NCBI GenBank assembly: GCA_934635225.1
Contig: CAKTYZ010000007.1
Span: 69,436-133,435, forward strand
Reading direction: 5' to 3'
DNA from: an uncultured Kiritimatiellota bacterium
Lineage (GTDB): Bacteria; Verrucomicrobiota; Kiritimatiellia; RFP12; UBA1067
DNA length: 64,000 nucleotides
Below, one piece after another: positions 54,775-63,209 of this stretch. Position numbers and translations under genes: made by a program. Under the pieces are notes generated by a model. That model searched no databases. It was given only the letters and a program-made list of their open reading frames with translations, and was not told where the DNA came from. Position 1 is the stretch's first letter, and every line of letters begins with the position of its first letter.

Positions 54775-55461
54775 ATGAAAAGATCGGAAATCAATGGGGA
54801 GATCAGGTGGGCGGAGGAGTTCCTCGCTCGGAACAACATCCGGCTTCCGGACATGGCTTACTGGTCGCTGGCGCATTTCAAGGCTCGCGCGACGACGCTC
54901 GACGTGGTCAAGAAGGTCGAACTCGGCTGGGACATCACGGATTTCGGCTGTGGCGACTACGCGAAAGTCGGCGCTGTCCTCTACACGGTCCGCAACGGAC
55001 TCGTCAACGATCCGTCCGTCGGCGTGCCGTATTGCGAGAAGTACATCGTCATGCGAGAGGGACAGCGTTTGCCGAACCACTATCACGCCTTCAAGTCCGA
55101 GGACATCATCAACCGCGCGGGAGGCGACATCTACGTCTGTCTCTGGAACGCAGACCTCGCAACCGGCAGTCTGCTTGACACGAATGTCCGCGTGAGGATG
55201 GATGGCATTGAGCGCGTCGCCCGCGCGGGCGAGAAGATCATCGTCAGGAAGGGCAATTCGATTACGCTCCCGCCATATGTCTCGCACGTTTTCGGCCCTG
55301 AGCCCGGCACGGGCGACGTCATCGTCGGGGAAGTCTCGAAGGTCAACGACGACCATTCTGACAACTACTTCACCGAGACGGTCGCGCGTTTCGCCGACAT
55401 CGAGGAGGATGCGCCGATCCTCCGCCCGCTCTGCAACGAAATCACGAAGCTGGTCGGGTAG
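54775..55461 (+). CDS. D-lyxose/D-mannose ketol-isomerase
   Basis: 228-residue cupin-type isomerase. The metal site is visible as LPNHYHAFKSEDIINRAGGD (two His and Glu) and PYVSHVFGPE (His). Family members convert D-lyxose to D-xylulose and D-mannose to D-fructose. The ATG at 54775 is preceded by AGGAGA. Placement between an alpha-mannosidase and a sugar kinase favours mannose to fructose here. Confidence 0.85.
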   Translation: MKRSEINGEIRWAEEFLARNNIRLPDMAYWSLAHFKARATTLDVVKKVELGWDITDFGCGDYAKVGAVLYTVRNGLVNDPSVGVPYCEKYIVMREGQRLPNHYHAFKSEDIINRAGGDIYVCLWNADLATGSLLDTNVRVRMDGIERVARAGEKIIVRKGNSITLPPYVSHVFGPEPGTGDVIVGEVSKVNDDHSDNYFTETVARFADIEEDAPILRPLCNEITKLVG

Positions 55462-55463
55462 CC

Positions 55464-56414
55464 ATGCGGAAGATCGTCGTGGCAGGGTCTGTCATCGTGG
55501 ACAAGATCCACGAGATCGACGTCTATCCGAAGGAGTCGCAGCTGACGCAGATTCGCCGCACGTCGCGCGCGCTTGGCGGACTCGTTCCCAATGCGGGCCG
55601 CGACATCCGCATCCTCGACCCCTCCGTGCCGGTCCTGGCGTTTGGTCGCGTCGGCGATGACGACGACGGGCGTTTCGCGCGCGCAGAACTGGAGGCAAGG
55701 GGGATTGACGCGGCCGACATCCGGATGGACGCGTCGGCCGGCACCTCGACGACCGTCGTGATGAGCGTGCCCGGAGGCGAGCGGACGTTCTTTGTCTACC
55801 CCGGCGCGGGCGACAACTGGGGGTACGACGACTTTCCGTTCGCGCGGATCGGACCAGGCGACATCATCTTGCTCGGCTATTTCCTTCTCTTGAAGCGCAT
55901 TGACGCGGGGGATGGACTGCGAATCCTCAAGGAACTCGTGCGCCGTGGCGCGAAGACGGCCGTCGATCTCGTCACCGAGGACTCGGACCGCTATCCGCTC
56001 GTCCGCGCGTGTCTGCCGTTCGTTGACTACTTGATCGTCAACGAGGTCGAGGCGGCTCGGATTGCCGGTCTCCCGGCGGATGACGACCGAAGGGCCATTG
56101 CGGCGGCGCTTCTTGACGAAGGCGTCCGCGAACGCGTGGTGATTCATGAACCGATGCGCGGCGTCACGCTTGCGAAGGACGGGCGATACGCCGAAGTCCG
56201 CTCCTTTCGACTGCCCGAAGGCTTTGTCAAGGGCAAGACAGGGGCGGGCGATGCGTTTTGCGCGGGTGCGCTCCTGTCGATCTATCAGGGACTTTCAGAC
56301 GAGGAGATCCTTGCCAACGGGGCGACGGCGGCGGTCGGTTCGCTTTCGGCGCCGGGCGCAACCGAAGGCATGAAGACGCTTGGAGAACTGAAGGAGATGG
56401 TCAAATGCTGGTGA
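55464..56414 (+). CDS. PfkB-family sugar kinase
   Basis: 316 residues of the ribokinase/PfkB family. N-terminal VAGSVIVDKIHEIDVYP; central LIVNEVEAARIAGL; C-terminal signature GKTGAGDAFCAGAL with the catalytic Asp. Two nt after the isomerase and overlapping the aldolase by 10 nt. In this order a fructokinase or fructose-1-phosphate-forming role is inferred; the true substrate is unproven. Confidence 0.85.
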   Translation: MRKIVVAGSVIVDKIHEIDVYPKESQLTQIRRTSRALGGLVPNAGRDIRILDPSVPVLAFGRVGDDDDGRFARAELEARGIDAADIRMDASAGTSTTVVMSVPGGERTFFVYPGAGDNWGYDDFPFARIGPGDIILLGYFLLLKRIDAGDGLRILKELVRRGAKTAVDLVTEDSDRYPLVRACLPFVDYLIVNEVEAARIAGLPADDDRRAIAAALLDEGVRERVVIHEPMRGVTLAKDGRYAEVRSFRLPEGFVKGKTGAGDAFCAGALLSIYQGLSDEEILANGATAAVGSLSAPGATEGMKTLGELKEMVKCW

Positions 56415-57241
56415 ACCTGAACGATGTCCTGAAAAGGGCCAAGGCGGAGAAATACGCCGTCGGACTCTTCAACACGATTGACACGGTGCAGCTTGAAGCG
56501 GCGATTTCAGCCGCCGAGGAGATGCGCTCCCCCGTCATCATTGGCACGGCTGAGGTGCTGACGCCTTTTGGTGACTTGCCGCTAATCGCCCCGGGCCTGG
56601 TCGCGGCAGCCAGACGCGCAAGCGTGCCGGTCGTGGTCCATTACGATCACGGGCTCACGTTTGAGAAGACGATGGAAGCGCTTCGTCTTGGGTTCTCGTC
56701 CGTGATGTTCGACGCATCGGCGAAGGCCATGGACGAGAACGTTGCCGAGACGCGGGAGGTGGTGAAGATCGCGCACGCGATGGGCGTGAGCGTCGAGGGC
56801 GAAATCGGCCATGTCGGCCTCGCTTCGGACGGCGACAACGCGAAGGCCGATCTCTACACGTCAGTTGCGGAAGCGGTCGACTTCCAGGCGAAGACGGGCG
56901 TCGATGCGCTGGCCGTGGCCGTCGGCAACGCGCATGGCGTCTACAAGGTCAAGCCGGACCTCCAGCTGAGGCGTATCGAGGAGTTGGCGATTGCCGTGTC
57001 GGCGCCTCTCGTCCTCCACGGCGGCAGCGGACTGTCCGATGCGGACTTTCGCAACGCGATCGCGTGCGGCATCGCCAAGGTCAACATCTTCACGGACCTT
57101 TGCGTCGCGGGCAACGCCGCGATGCGGGCGGGGCTTGCGGCGGACAAGGCGTATCACGAGATCCGCAGCTGCACGGTCGCGGCTGTCAAGGACTGTATTG
57201 TCAACAAGATGCGTCTCTTCGGCTCTGCCGGCAAGGCCTGA
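56405..57241 (+). CDS. Class II fructose-bisphosphate/tagatose-type aldolase
   Basis: 278-residue zinc aldolase. PVVVHYDHGLTFEKTMEAL carries the catalytic Asp and a zinc His; SVEGEIGHVG carries the next conserved block; VGNAHGVYKVKP and LVLHGGSGLSDADFRNAI hold further zinc and phosphate ligands. Closer to the Gat/Kba/FbaA short forms. It cleaves a ketose bisphosphate, or possibly fructose 1-phosphate, to triose products. Last gene of the locus beginning at 46448; its start overlaps the kinase. Confidence 0.88.
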   Translation: MLVNLNDVLKRAKAEKYAVGLFNTIDTVQLEAAISAAEEMRSPVIIGTAEVLTPFGDLPLIAPGLVAAARRASVPVVVHYDHGLTFEKTMEALRLGFSSVMFDASAKAMDENVAETREVVKIAHAMGVSVEGEIGHVGLASDGDNAKADLYTSVAEAVDFQAKTGVDALAVAVGNAHGVYKVKPDLQLRRIEELAIAVSAPLVLHGGSGLSDADFRNAIACGIAKVNIFTDLCVAGNAAMRAGLAADKAYHEIRSCTVAAVKDCIVNKMRLFGSAGKA

Positions 57242-57275
57242 CGGTGCTGCTGACGCAGGGGGACGGTCGGTTTGG

Positions 57276-57281
57276 TATAAT
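57276..57281 (+). promoter_or_regulatory. -10 box of the U32 gene, leaderless layout
   Basis: TTTGGTATAAT with only 6 nt before the ATG at 57288, so transcription would begin at the start codon. Confidence 0.65.
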
Positions 57282-57287
57282 ACCGCC

Positions 57288-58547
57288 ATGAAACGACCGG
57301 AAATTCTTGCCCCGGCGGGGGACTTCACCTGCCTTCAGGCCGCGCTGGACGCGGGGGCCGATGCCGTCTACTTCGGCCTGGGCACGTTCAACATGCGAGC
57401 CCGCAGCGGCGTCAACTTCAAGGAAGGCGACCTGCCGGAGATCGCGCGGCGGTGCGGCCGCGTCAAGCGCTATCTGACGCTCAACGCAATCATGTTCGAG
57501 AGCGAGGTAGCGTCCGTCGAGCGGACGATCCGCGCGGCGAAGCCGCATGTGGACGCGTTCATCGTCTCCGACTGGGGCGTGATCGCGCTGTGCCGTCGGC
57601 TGGGCGCGCGTTTCCATGTCTCGACGCAGATGTCCACCTCGAACTCGGAGGCCGTCCGCTTCCTGGTCTCGCAAGGCGCCGAACGCGTCGTTCTTGCCCG
57701 TGAATGCACGTTGCGCGAGGTTGCCGAGATCCGCGCGAAGACGGGCGCGGAGATCGAGTGCTTTGTGCATGGCGCCCAATGCGTCGCCGAGTCGGGGCGC
57801 TGTTTCATGAGCCAGGACGTCTTCGGCAAGAGCGCGTGTCGCGGCGAATGCGTCCAGCCGTGCCGCCGCCGCTTCCTCGTCCAGGCCGTCGATCTCTACG
57901 AAGACGCGCAGGGCGCGCCCGTGCACGAAGGCCGGGCGGCGTTCGTCGTCGAGCCGCACACGGTCCTTTCGGCGCGCGACCTCTGCTCGCTTGGCTTCAT
58001 CGACAAGCTGATGGATGCCGGCATTTCCTCTTTCAAGATCGAGGGACGGGCCCGCAACGCGAACTACGTGAAGACCGTCGTCTCGGCCTATCGGCGGGCC
58101 GTTGACGCGGTTGCGGACGGCTCCTACACGCCCGAACTGGTCGCGGAGCTGACCGCGTCGGTCAAGACGGTCTTTCACCGCGCCTTCTCGGAAGGCCTTT
58201 ACTTTGGTCGCCCGGGCGCGAACCAGTTCACGGACAGCGAGGATTCGGAGGCGACGACGGTTAAGCGGCATGTCGGCATTGTCATTGACTATTTTCTCAA
58301 GGCGGGCATTGCGCAGGTGAAGATTCAGGACCATGCCATCCGTCCGGGTGACGCGGTCCAGATCCACGGGCCGACGACAGGCGTACAGGAGCTCGTTCTG
58401 GGCGAGCTTCATCGCGATGACGAACGCCCGTCCGTCGGCGAGAAGGGGACATGGGTCACGTTCAAGGCGCCGCGTTGCCGCGTGGGTGACAAGGTCTTCT
58501 TTGTGGAAAGCACGCCATTTGGGCTTCACGGTCCGCATTTGGTATAA
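57288..58547 (+). CDS. U32 family protein (RlhA/TrhP-like RNA hydroxylation type)
   Basis: 419 residues. Starts RPEILAPAGDFTCLQAALDA, the U32 entry, with ADAVYFGLGTFNMRA. The family signature is ECFVHGAQCV followed by a Cys-rich stretch (SACRGECVQPCRR), likely ligands of an iron-sulfur cluster. DAGISSFKIEGRARNANYV completes the barrel. Members hydroxylate 23S rRNA or tRNA rather than acting as peptidases. Complete length. The start is fixed by the promoter 6 nt upstream, since no longer frame has a ribosome site. Confidence 0.85.
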   Translation: MKRPEILAPAGDFTCLQAALDAGADAVYFGLGTFNMRARSGVNFKEGDLPEIARRCGRVKRYLTLNAIMFESEVASVERTIRAAKPHVDAFIVSDWGVIALCRRLGARFHVSTQMSTSNSEAVRFLVSQGAERVVLARECTLREVAEIRAKTGAEIECFVHGAQCVAESGRCFMSQDVFGKSACRGECVQPCRRRFLVQAVDLYEDAQGAPVHEGRAAFVVEPHTVLSARDLCSLGFIDKLMDAGISSFKIEGRARNANYVKTVVSAYRRAVDAVADGSYTPELVAELTASVKTVFHRAFSEGLYFGRPGANQFTDSEDSEATTVKRHVGIVIDYFLKAGIAQVKIQDHAIRPGDAVQIHGPTTGVQELVLGELHRDDERPSVGEKGTWVTFKAPRCRVGDKVFFVESTPFGLHGPHLV

Positions 58548-58548
58548 T
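58543..58548 (+). promoter_or_regulatory. -10 box of the ECF sigma gene, near-leaderless layout
   Basis: ATTTGGTATAAT overlapping the U32 stop codon (TAA at 58545-58547), 9 nt before the ATG at 58558. Confidence 0.6.
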
Positions 58549-58557
58549 ACGCGTGCA

Positions 58558-59136
58558 ATGGCGAGCGAAACTGACTTCCGCGAGGCGATTCGACGTGACG
58601 TTTCCGCAGGGACCCGAAGACTGGTCTCCGAGTTCGGCACGTGTCTGTTCGGCATCGCGTTTAGCCTGACCGGGAACGCGGCGGATGCGGAAGACCTGAC
58701 TTTTCGGACGCTGGAGCGCGCCGTCGAGAAGAGCGAGCAGTACGACCCCGCGCGGGAGATCCTGCCGTGGCTCTACAGCATTCTCGTCAACTTCTGGAAG
58801 ATGAACCGACGCAAGAAAGGGACGAACGCGCTGGACTTTTGCGAAGAGATGCGAGAGGCGGAATCGGACGTGCGGACGCCGGTCGAGGAGTTGATTCGCA
58901 AGCAGGATGCGCAGACGGTCGCCGCCGCGGTTCAGGCCCTTCCGCCCGACGCGCGCGAGGTGGTCGTGTTGCGGTATTATGAGGACTTGCCCCTGAAGAC
59001 CGTCGCCGAGATCCTGTCCATCCCGTACGGAACGGCGAAGTCGCGTCTCCACGCGGCGAAACGCCAGTTGCGCGAAATTCTCCTGCGAACCTTTTCCGAG
59101 CATCCGGCATACATAGACACGGAGGAGAATTCATGA
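58558..59136 (+). CDS. ECF sigma factor
   Basis: 192 residues. Region 2: GIAFSLTGNAADAEDLTFRT and WLYSILVNFWKMNRRKK (residues 30-85). Region 4: LPPDAREVVVLRYYEDLPLK and TVAEILSIPYGTAKSRLHAA near the C-terminus, a textbook ECF HTH. It overlaps as ATGA a gene for a single-pass membrane protein, the standard sigma/anti-sigma layout. Confidence 0.93.
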   Translation: MASETDFREAIRRDVSAGTRRLVSEFGTCLFGIAFSLTGNAADAEDLTFRTLERAVEKSEQYDPAREILPWLYSILVNFWKMNRRKKGTNALDFCEEMREAESDVRTPVEELIRKQDAQTVAAAVQALPPDAREVVVLRYYEDLPLKTVAEILSIPYGTAKSRLHAAKRQLREILLRTFSEHPAYIDTEENS

Positions 59137-59984
59137 CTGACATGGACGAAGAGCAGGATGAGGCGTTCGGACGTCTCCTGAGAGCGTGTCGCGGGCAGGC
59201 CAGGCTCTCATCCGGTTTTGCCGACAGGTTAGTGGGCTCGGTCGTCAGACGGCAAGTCGTCCGGGCCTATCGTCGGCGATTGGTCCTGACCCTCTGCACG
59301 CTGTTGACCTGCACGTTGGTCGCCGGCCTTGCGACGCATATGGTCTATCGGTTCTCGCCCTCGGAGGACCGCAATTTCATGCGGCAGTTTGTCGGAACGG
59401 ACGTCTCGTTGCCTCAGACGAGCGACTTCACCTGGGAGGCGTGGTTCCGCACGGGCAAGGGTGACCTCAAGGAAAACCGCATCCTCGGGCAGACGGACTG
59501 GACGAGCGAAGGCCGTCTTTTCGTTGAAGTGCGCAATTTGCCTCGCCAGACGGGCGGAGAGCCGCGGCTGGCGGTGTTCTACCGGCACAACGGCAAGAAC
59601 GCCCGCATCATCGGGCGGTCGGCGCTGACGGGGGCTTGGCATCATTTCGCCTTGGTCCGAAAGGGTGTGCGCCTGACGCTCTACCTGAACGGCAAGCCTG
59701 AGGCGGAAATCTCTGAGTGGGCCAATGGCTTGACCGATGGCGTTCCCTTCATCATTGCGCCGGCCTTTGACGGGCATTTGGCAGATGTGCGCGTTTGGAA
59801 TGTCGCGAAGACGGAACAGGAGATAGCCGATCTCTCGATGCGGATGCTGACAGGCTCCGAGCCGGGGCTTGTCGGTTACTGGCCTCTGTCTGGCATTCGT
59901 CCCGTCAACAAGGCGACGGGCGTCGAGGCGGAGGTTGTCAGTGACCATCAGGACTTTGCCGTTCCAGTCCAGAGTAAGCGCTGA
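59133..59984 (+). CDS. Membrane-anchored LamG protein, candidate anti-sigma factor
   Basis: 283 residues. A 49-residue basic cytoplasmic N-terminus, one transmembrane helix (residues 50-71; VLTLCTLLTCTLVAGLATHM), then a periplasmic LamG/concanavalin domain at 85-245 (DFTWEAWFRTGKG, WHHFALVRKGVRLTLYLNGK, DGHLADVRVWNVAKTEQEIA, GYWPLSG). No zinc-binding anti-sigma motif or FecR domain is seen in the N-terminus. The overlap with the ECF gene makes it the natural sensor/anti-sigma, with LamG as a ligand-binding sensor. This is inferred. Confidence 0.75.
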   Translation: MTDMDEEQDEAFGRLLRACRGQARLSSGFADRLVGSVVRRQVVRAYRRRLVLTLCTLLTCTLVAGLATHMVYRFSPSEDRNFMRQFVGTDVSLPQTSDFTWEAWFRTGKGDLKENRILGQTDWTSEGRLFVEVRNLPRQTGGEPRLAVFYRHNGKNARIIGRSALTGAWHHFALVRKGVRLTLYLNGKPEAEISEWANGLTDGVPFIIAPAFDGHLADVRVWNVAKTEQEIADLSMRMLTGSEPGLVGYWPLSGIRPVNKATGVEAEVVSDHQDFAVPVQSKR

Positions 59985-60074
59985 ACGTCCCCGTGAACCG
60001 TTTCCCAAGATGGCGCATATAGTCGTGTGGAGAGCGATAGGGACTCTCCTTCTCTGGCAAATGGGGATAAGAAG

Positions 60075-62459
60075 ATGGAATACATGAGGTTTCTTGGGCT
60101 CGTTTCTGCAGTCTGTGCGGGAACTGCGCCGCTTGTTGTCTTGTCGTCCGAAGACGGTCCTGCCGCACCGTCTGCCGCATGCGTCACGTATTCGGCCTCC
60201 GAAAGGCCCGAGAGCTTGGCGGAGGGCAGACTGACTTTCGCGTACGAGAATGATGCCATCAGCAAGATGAAAGCCGTCGTCGGGCATGGCGAGGACCTTG
60301 TGATTGCCGGGGATGAACTCAATCTGGCTCCGAATGCCCGGATCATTGCGCAAGGCGGCGGCGAGGTGACGGTCGCCGCGCCCGTGTCGGCCTCGGGCGA
60401 CGTGAGCATCGGCGTCGGGACATTGACGTACAACGATGGGTTGCTGCCAAAGGATTCGTGGAAGACGGTCTTTCCGAATACGATTTTGGATGAGATTTCA
60501 ATTGTCTCGACCGATTTCTCGAAGACGGGGTCGAAAGGCCTTGGCAGTGGCATTGGCTACCCGTATCATGTCAAGCGCGGGCCGGGCACAATGACGGTTC
60601 AGCTTCAGATCTACGCGGCCTACGTGAAGGCCGTCTACCTTGAGCTCAAGCAGGACGGCGCGGATGTTGTCGGGCGAGTGACGAAAGCGGCGTATTTCAA
60701 TAACCTGAACTACAGCTATGCCCTCGGTTATGACTTCTTCGACAATCCGCGCGATTTGCAGAATCTCTCCAACGGCAGGACGTTCAAGACCTATCCGGTC
60801 AGGACCTCTGACAGCCTTGACGCCTATGGCTACGGCATCGCGCAGTTGACGGCGGCGCGGCGTTGTGAGGAGTATGTCCATGACGGGGATTTCCTGTCCG
60901 ACCAATATGACACGCTCGTCGCGACCAATGCGCGGTTGGAGGACATCGAGGTCGTCTACGGGCTTTTGGGCTACAACAAGAGGTTGCGTGCCTGCAACGG
61001 GCGTCTCTGGCCCGAGCATGTCCAGCGGGAGAAGGACGTTCTCTCCGTTCAGCTGTTCAACTGGGTCTTGACCTACACGCGGTGCGTCAAGATCGAATTT
61101 CGTCAGCGGGGTGACGATGTCGTCGCGCGTGTGATTTATGCCAAATACGTCGAGGGCGACGATTTCGCGAGTTATGACTTCGATGCGATGGGCAAGAATG
61201 CGGGGGTCGTCACGAAAGAGAATTATGTCGAGACGACTTACGGCTATGGCATCGACTACTTGCTTCTGCGCAATCGCCGAGGCGGCGCAATCGGCTTTTC
61301 GGGGGCTTGTCAGTGGAACGGGAGCCTGACGGTCGGCAAGGACGAGAAGGTGACGTTCCGCGATTTTGACACGATGGCCTTCACGCCGGACGTGCTCGGC
61401 GGCGGCATGATCGAGTTCATTCCGCGCGAGGGGGCCGCCGCCGGCGCCGTTCTGACGCTTTCCGGTTCGGCGTTCGGGATGTCCGGCGGCACATACCTGT
61501 TCACGGGCACGCCGCTCGCGAAGCTGATCGCCAAGACGTCCAACAACTACTGTCTGCCGAAAGGCCGGTCGATCGTCGGCGAAAACGCTGAACTTCACCT
61601 CAACAACGGCAGTTGGAGTACGGGCGTTTCGGAAGGCCGCTCGGAGCTTCATGTCCTCAAGGGCGGCAAGTTGTTCCAGAAGGCCGGGAACGCGCTGCAT
61701 TGGAGCAATCAGAAGGTCTTCCTGGAAGGCGGCGAATTGGTTCTGGGCCATGGAAGCACGTTGACGAGTTATGCGAACCACCTGACGCTTACCGACGGCG
61801 CACGCGTCAGCGGAAAGGAATTTCTGCTCGGTTGTTTCGCCTCGGATGCGACGGTCGCGGTTGCCGGCATGGGCGCGTCAACGGTTGACAGCGTCGTCAC
61901 GTTGCTGGGCAAACCGGACAAGACGAGTTATCTGGGGATTGCCTTTGACGTCGGGGAGACGGGTGATGACGCGGACTTGATTCAGAACGGAAACATCACG
62001 CAGCACAAGGACTATCCGAACGGCGGCCTTGTCAAGAAAGGCGCGGGCACGTTGCTCCTGAACGGCAAGATCACCTATACGACGGCCCCGACCAAACTCG
62101 TCGAGGGCGAACTTCGTCTGGGCGCGTCCGGCGTCATGACGGCGGCGCAGAATCTCGAAGTCTCCGGCGGCACGGTGTCCTTGACGGACGGCACGGTCAA
62201 CGCGATGGGAGATGTGACGTTTGCGGCTGATTCGAAAATCGCCTTCGGGAAGGGGGCGAAGCTCGACTTTCGGTCTTTGACTTTGGTGGAGGGCGTTAAG
62301 CTGGCAGTCGTCAATGACGACAGGTTTGGCGGATTCAGCGTCGCGCGGCGTCTCACGGGGGAAGAGCTCGCGCGTCTGACGGTTAACGGGTGCAGGGCAT
62401 TCCAGAGCGCGACGGGAAAGATTCGCGAAAAGCGCGGGAGCGTGATTTATCTGCGGTAA
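60075..62459 (+). CDS. Secreted autotransporter-type beta-strand-repeat surface protein
   Basis: 794 residues (an ATG at 60084 is also possible). Signal peptide MRFLGLVSAVCAGTAPLVVL. Two related segments at about 160-260 and 300-400 repeat a TYGYGI / DAYGYGIAQL element and an ADVVGRVTKAAYF / DDVVARVIYAKYV strand. The C-terminal 350 residues are PATR-like strands (GLVKKGAGTLLLNGKITYT). The C-terminus is KRGSVIYLR. It lies 90 nt after the sigma/LamG pair and may be a target or partner of it. No translocator barrel is visible, so export to the surface would need another route. Confidence 0.72.
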   Translation: MEYMRFLGLVSAVCAGTAPLVVLSSEDGPAAPSAACVTYSASERPESLAEGRLTFAYENDAISKMKAVVGHGEDLVIAGDELNLAPNARIIAQGGGEVTVAAPVSASGDVSIGVGTLTYNDGLLPKDSWKTVFPNTILDEISIVSTDFSKTGSKGLGSGIGYPYHVKRGPGTMTVQLQIYAAYVKAVYLELKQDGADVVGRVTKAAYFNNLNYSYALGYDFFDNPRDLQNLSNGRTFKTYPVRTSDSLDAYGYGIAQLTAARRCEEYVHDGDFLSDQYDTLVATNARLEDIEVVYGLLGYNKRLRACNGRLWPEHVQREKDVLSVQLFNWVLTYTRCVKIEFRQRGDDVVARVIYAKYVEGDDFASYDFDAMGKNAGVVTKENYVETTYGYGIDYLLLRNRRGGAIGFSGACQWNGSLTVGKDEKVTFRDFDTMAFTPDVLGGGMIEFIPREGAAAGAVLTLSGSAFGMSGGTYLFTGTPLAKLIAKTSNNYCLPKGRSIVGENAELHLNNGSWSTGVSEGRSELHVLKGGKLFQKAGNALHWSNQKVFLEGGELVLGHGSTLTSYANHLTLTDGARVSGKEFLLGCFASDATVAVAGMGASTVDSVVTLLGKPDKTSYLGIAFDVGETGDDADLIQNGNITQHKDYPNGGLVKKGAGTLLLNGKITYTTAPTKLVEGELRLGASGVMTAAQNLEVSGGTVSLTDGTVNAMGDVTFAADSKIAFGKGAKLDFRSLTLVEGVKLAVVNDDRFGGFSVARRLTGEELARLTVNGCRAFQSATGKIREKRGSVIYLR

Positions 62460-62507
62460 GATTGTGCGCGAAAGCCGCTCGCCGCGAAGACGCGCAGGAG
62501 CCTGAGT

Positions 62508-62570
62508 GGTGGCTTGTAAAGGGGGTGGCTCTTCCATCCGCATGGAGATGGTGACTTGTAAAGGGGGTGG
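62508..62570 (+). repeat. Direct repeat pair near the IS30 remnant
   Basis: GGTGGCTTGTAAAGGGGGTGG at 62508-62528 is repeated at 62550-62570 with one change. May mark a transposon end; no gene lies between 62460 and 62585. Confidence 0.6.
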
Positions 62571-62585
62571 GTCAGCAAAAACCTC

Positions 62586-62960
62586 TTAAGCCACTTTGGC
62601 CAGACGTGAATCGTAAGCATATGCGGTCTCTCCGTTGAGCGATTCCCTGTGGATTGAGTTGATCCAGTCCTCGAGCTGCCGGATCTGCCGCCTCGTGAGC
62701 CGGTTGAAGTCGGTTCCCTTCGGGTGCCATCTCCTGACGAGGCGGTTGCAGTTCTCGATTGCGCCTTTCTCGTAGGAGGCGTAGGCCCTCGTGTAGTAGA
62801 CCTCGGACTTGAAGGCGCGGTCGAGCCTTTTCTGGTCGAGGAACTCGCATCCGTTGTCCGTGGTGACGCTTCGCACCGTCCCGAGGGCCTTCCTTCGCTT
62901 CATTCTCCTTATCGCGGCGACGACCTCGTCCTGGTTTATGTGGCTCAGGTGTTCGATGAC
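62586..62960 (-). pseudogene. IS30-family transposase, N-terminally deleted
   Basis: The frame runs from 63152 to 62586, but homology to the neighbouring IS30 transposase begins only at about 62960 (VIEHLSHINQDEVVAAIRRM) and covers SVTTDNGCEFLD (second catalytic Asp), YYTRAYASYEKGAIENCNRL (catalytic Glu) and the C-terminus. The HTH region and first Asp are missing, so it cannot be active. Confidence 0.88.
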
Positions 62961-63099
62961 GTAGGGCGAAATGCAAGCGTGGTGAGACACCTTGCTGAAG
63001 ATTTCTCCTAGGGTTCTCGGCAGCAGTCCGAACATTCTCATTAGAGTTTTCCTTTTGTGGTTCCGACGATGGCGCGAGTGGTTTCTTTCGCGCGGGCGA

Positions 63100-63149
63100 C
63101 CCAACCCGATACCGCAGGGCAATTCCGGAAAGCCCTGCGGCCGGTTGGG
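63100..63149. repeat. Strong bipartite hairpin between two IS30 copies
   Basis: CCGCAGGGC (63112-63120) pairs with GCCCTGCGG (63132-63140), and CCCAACC (63100-63106) with GGTTGGG (63143-63149). No T-run. Lies in the 250-bp stretch between the two transposase genes. Confidence 0.75.
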
Positions 63150-63209
63150 CACCCCGCCGCGCGAGTCGAAGGCCGATTGTTCCTGTCGTTCATTTCATTG
63201 CTTCCTTTC

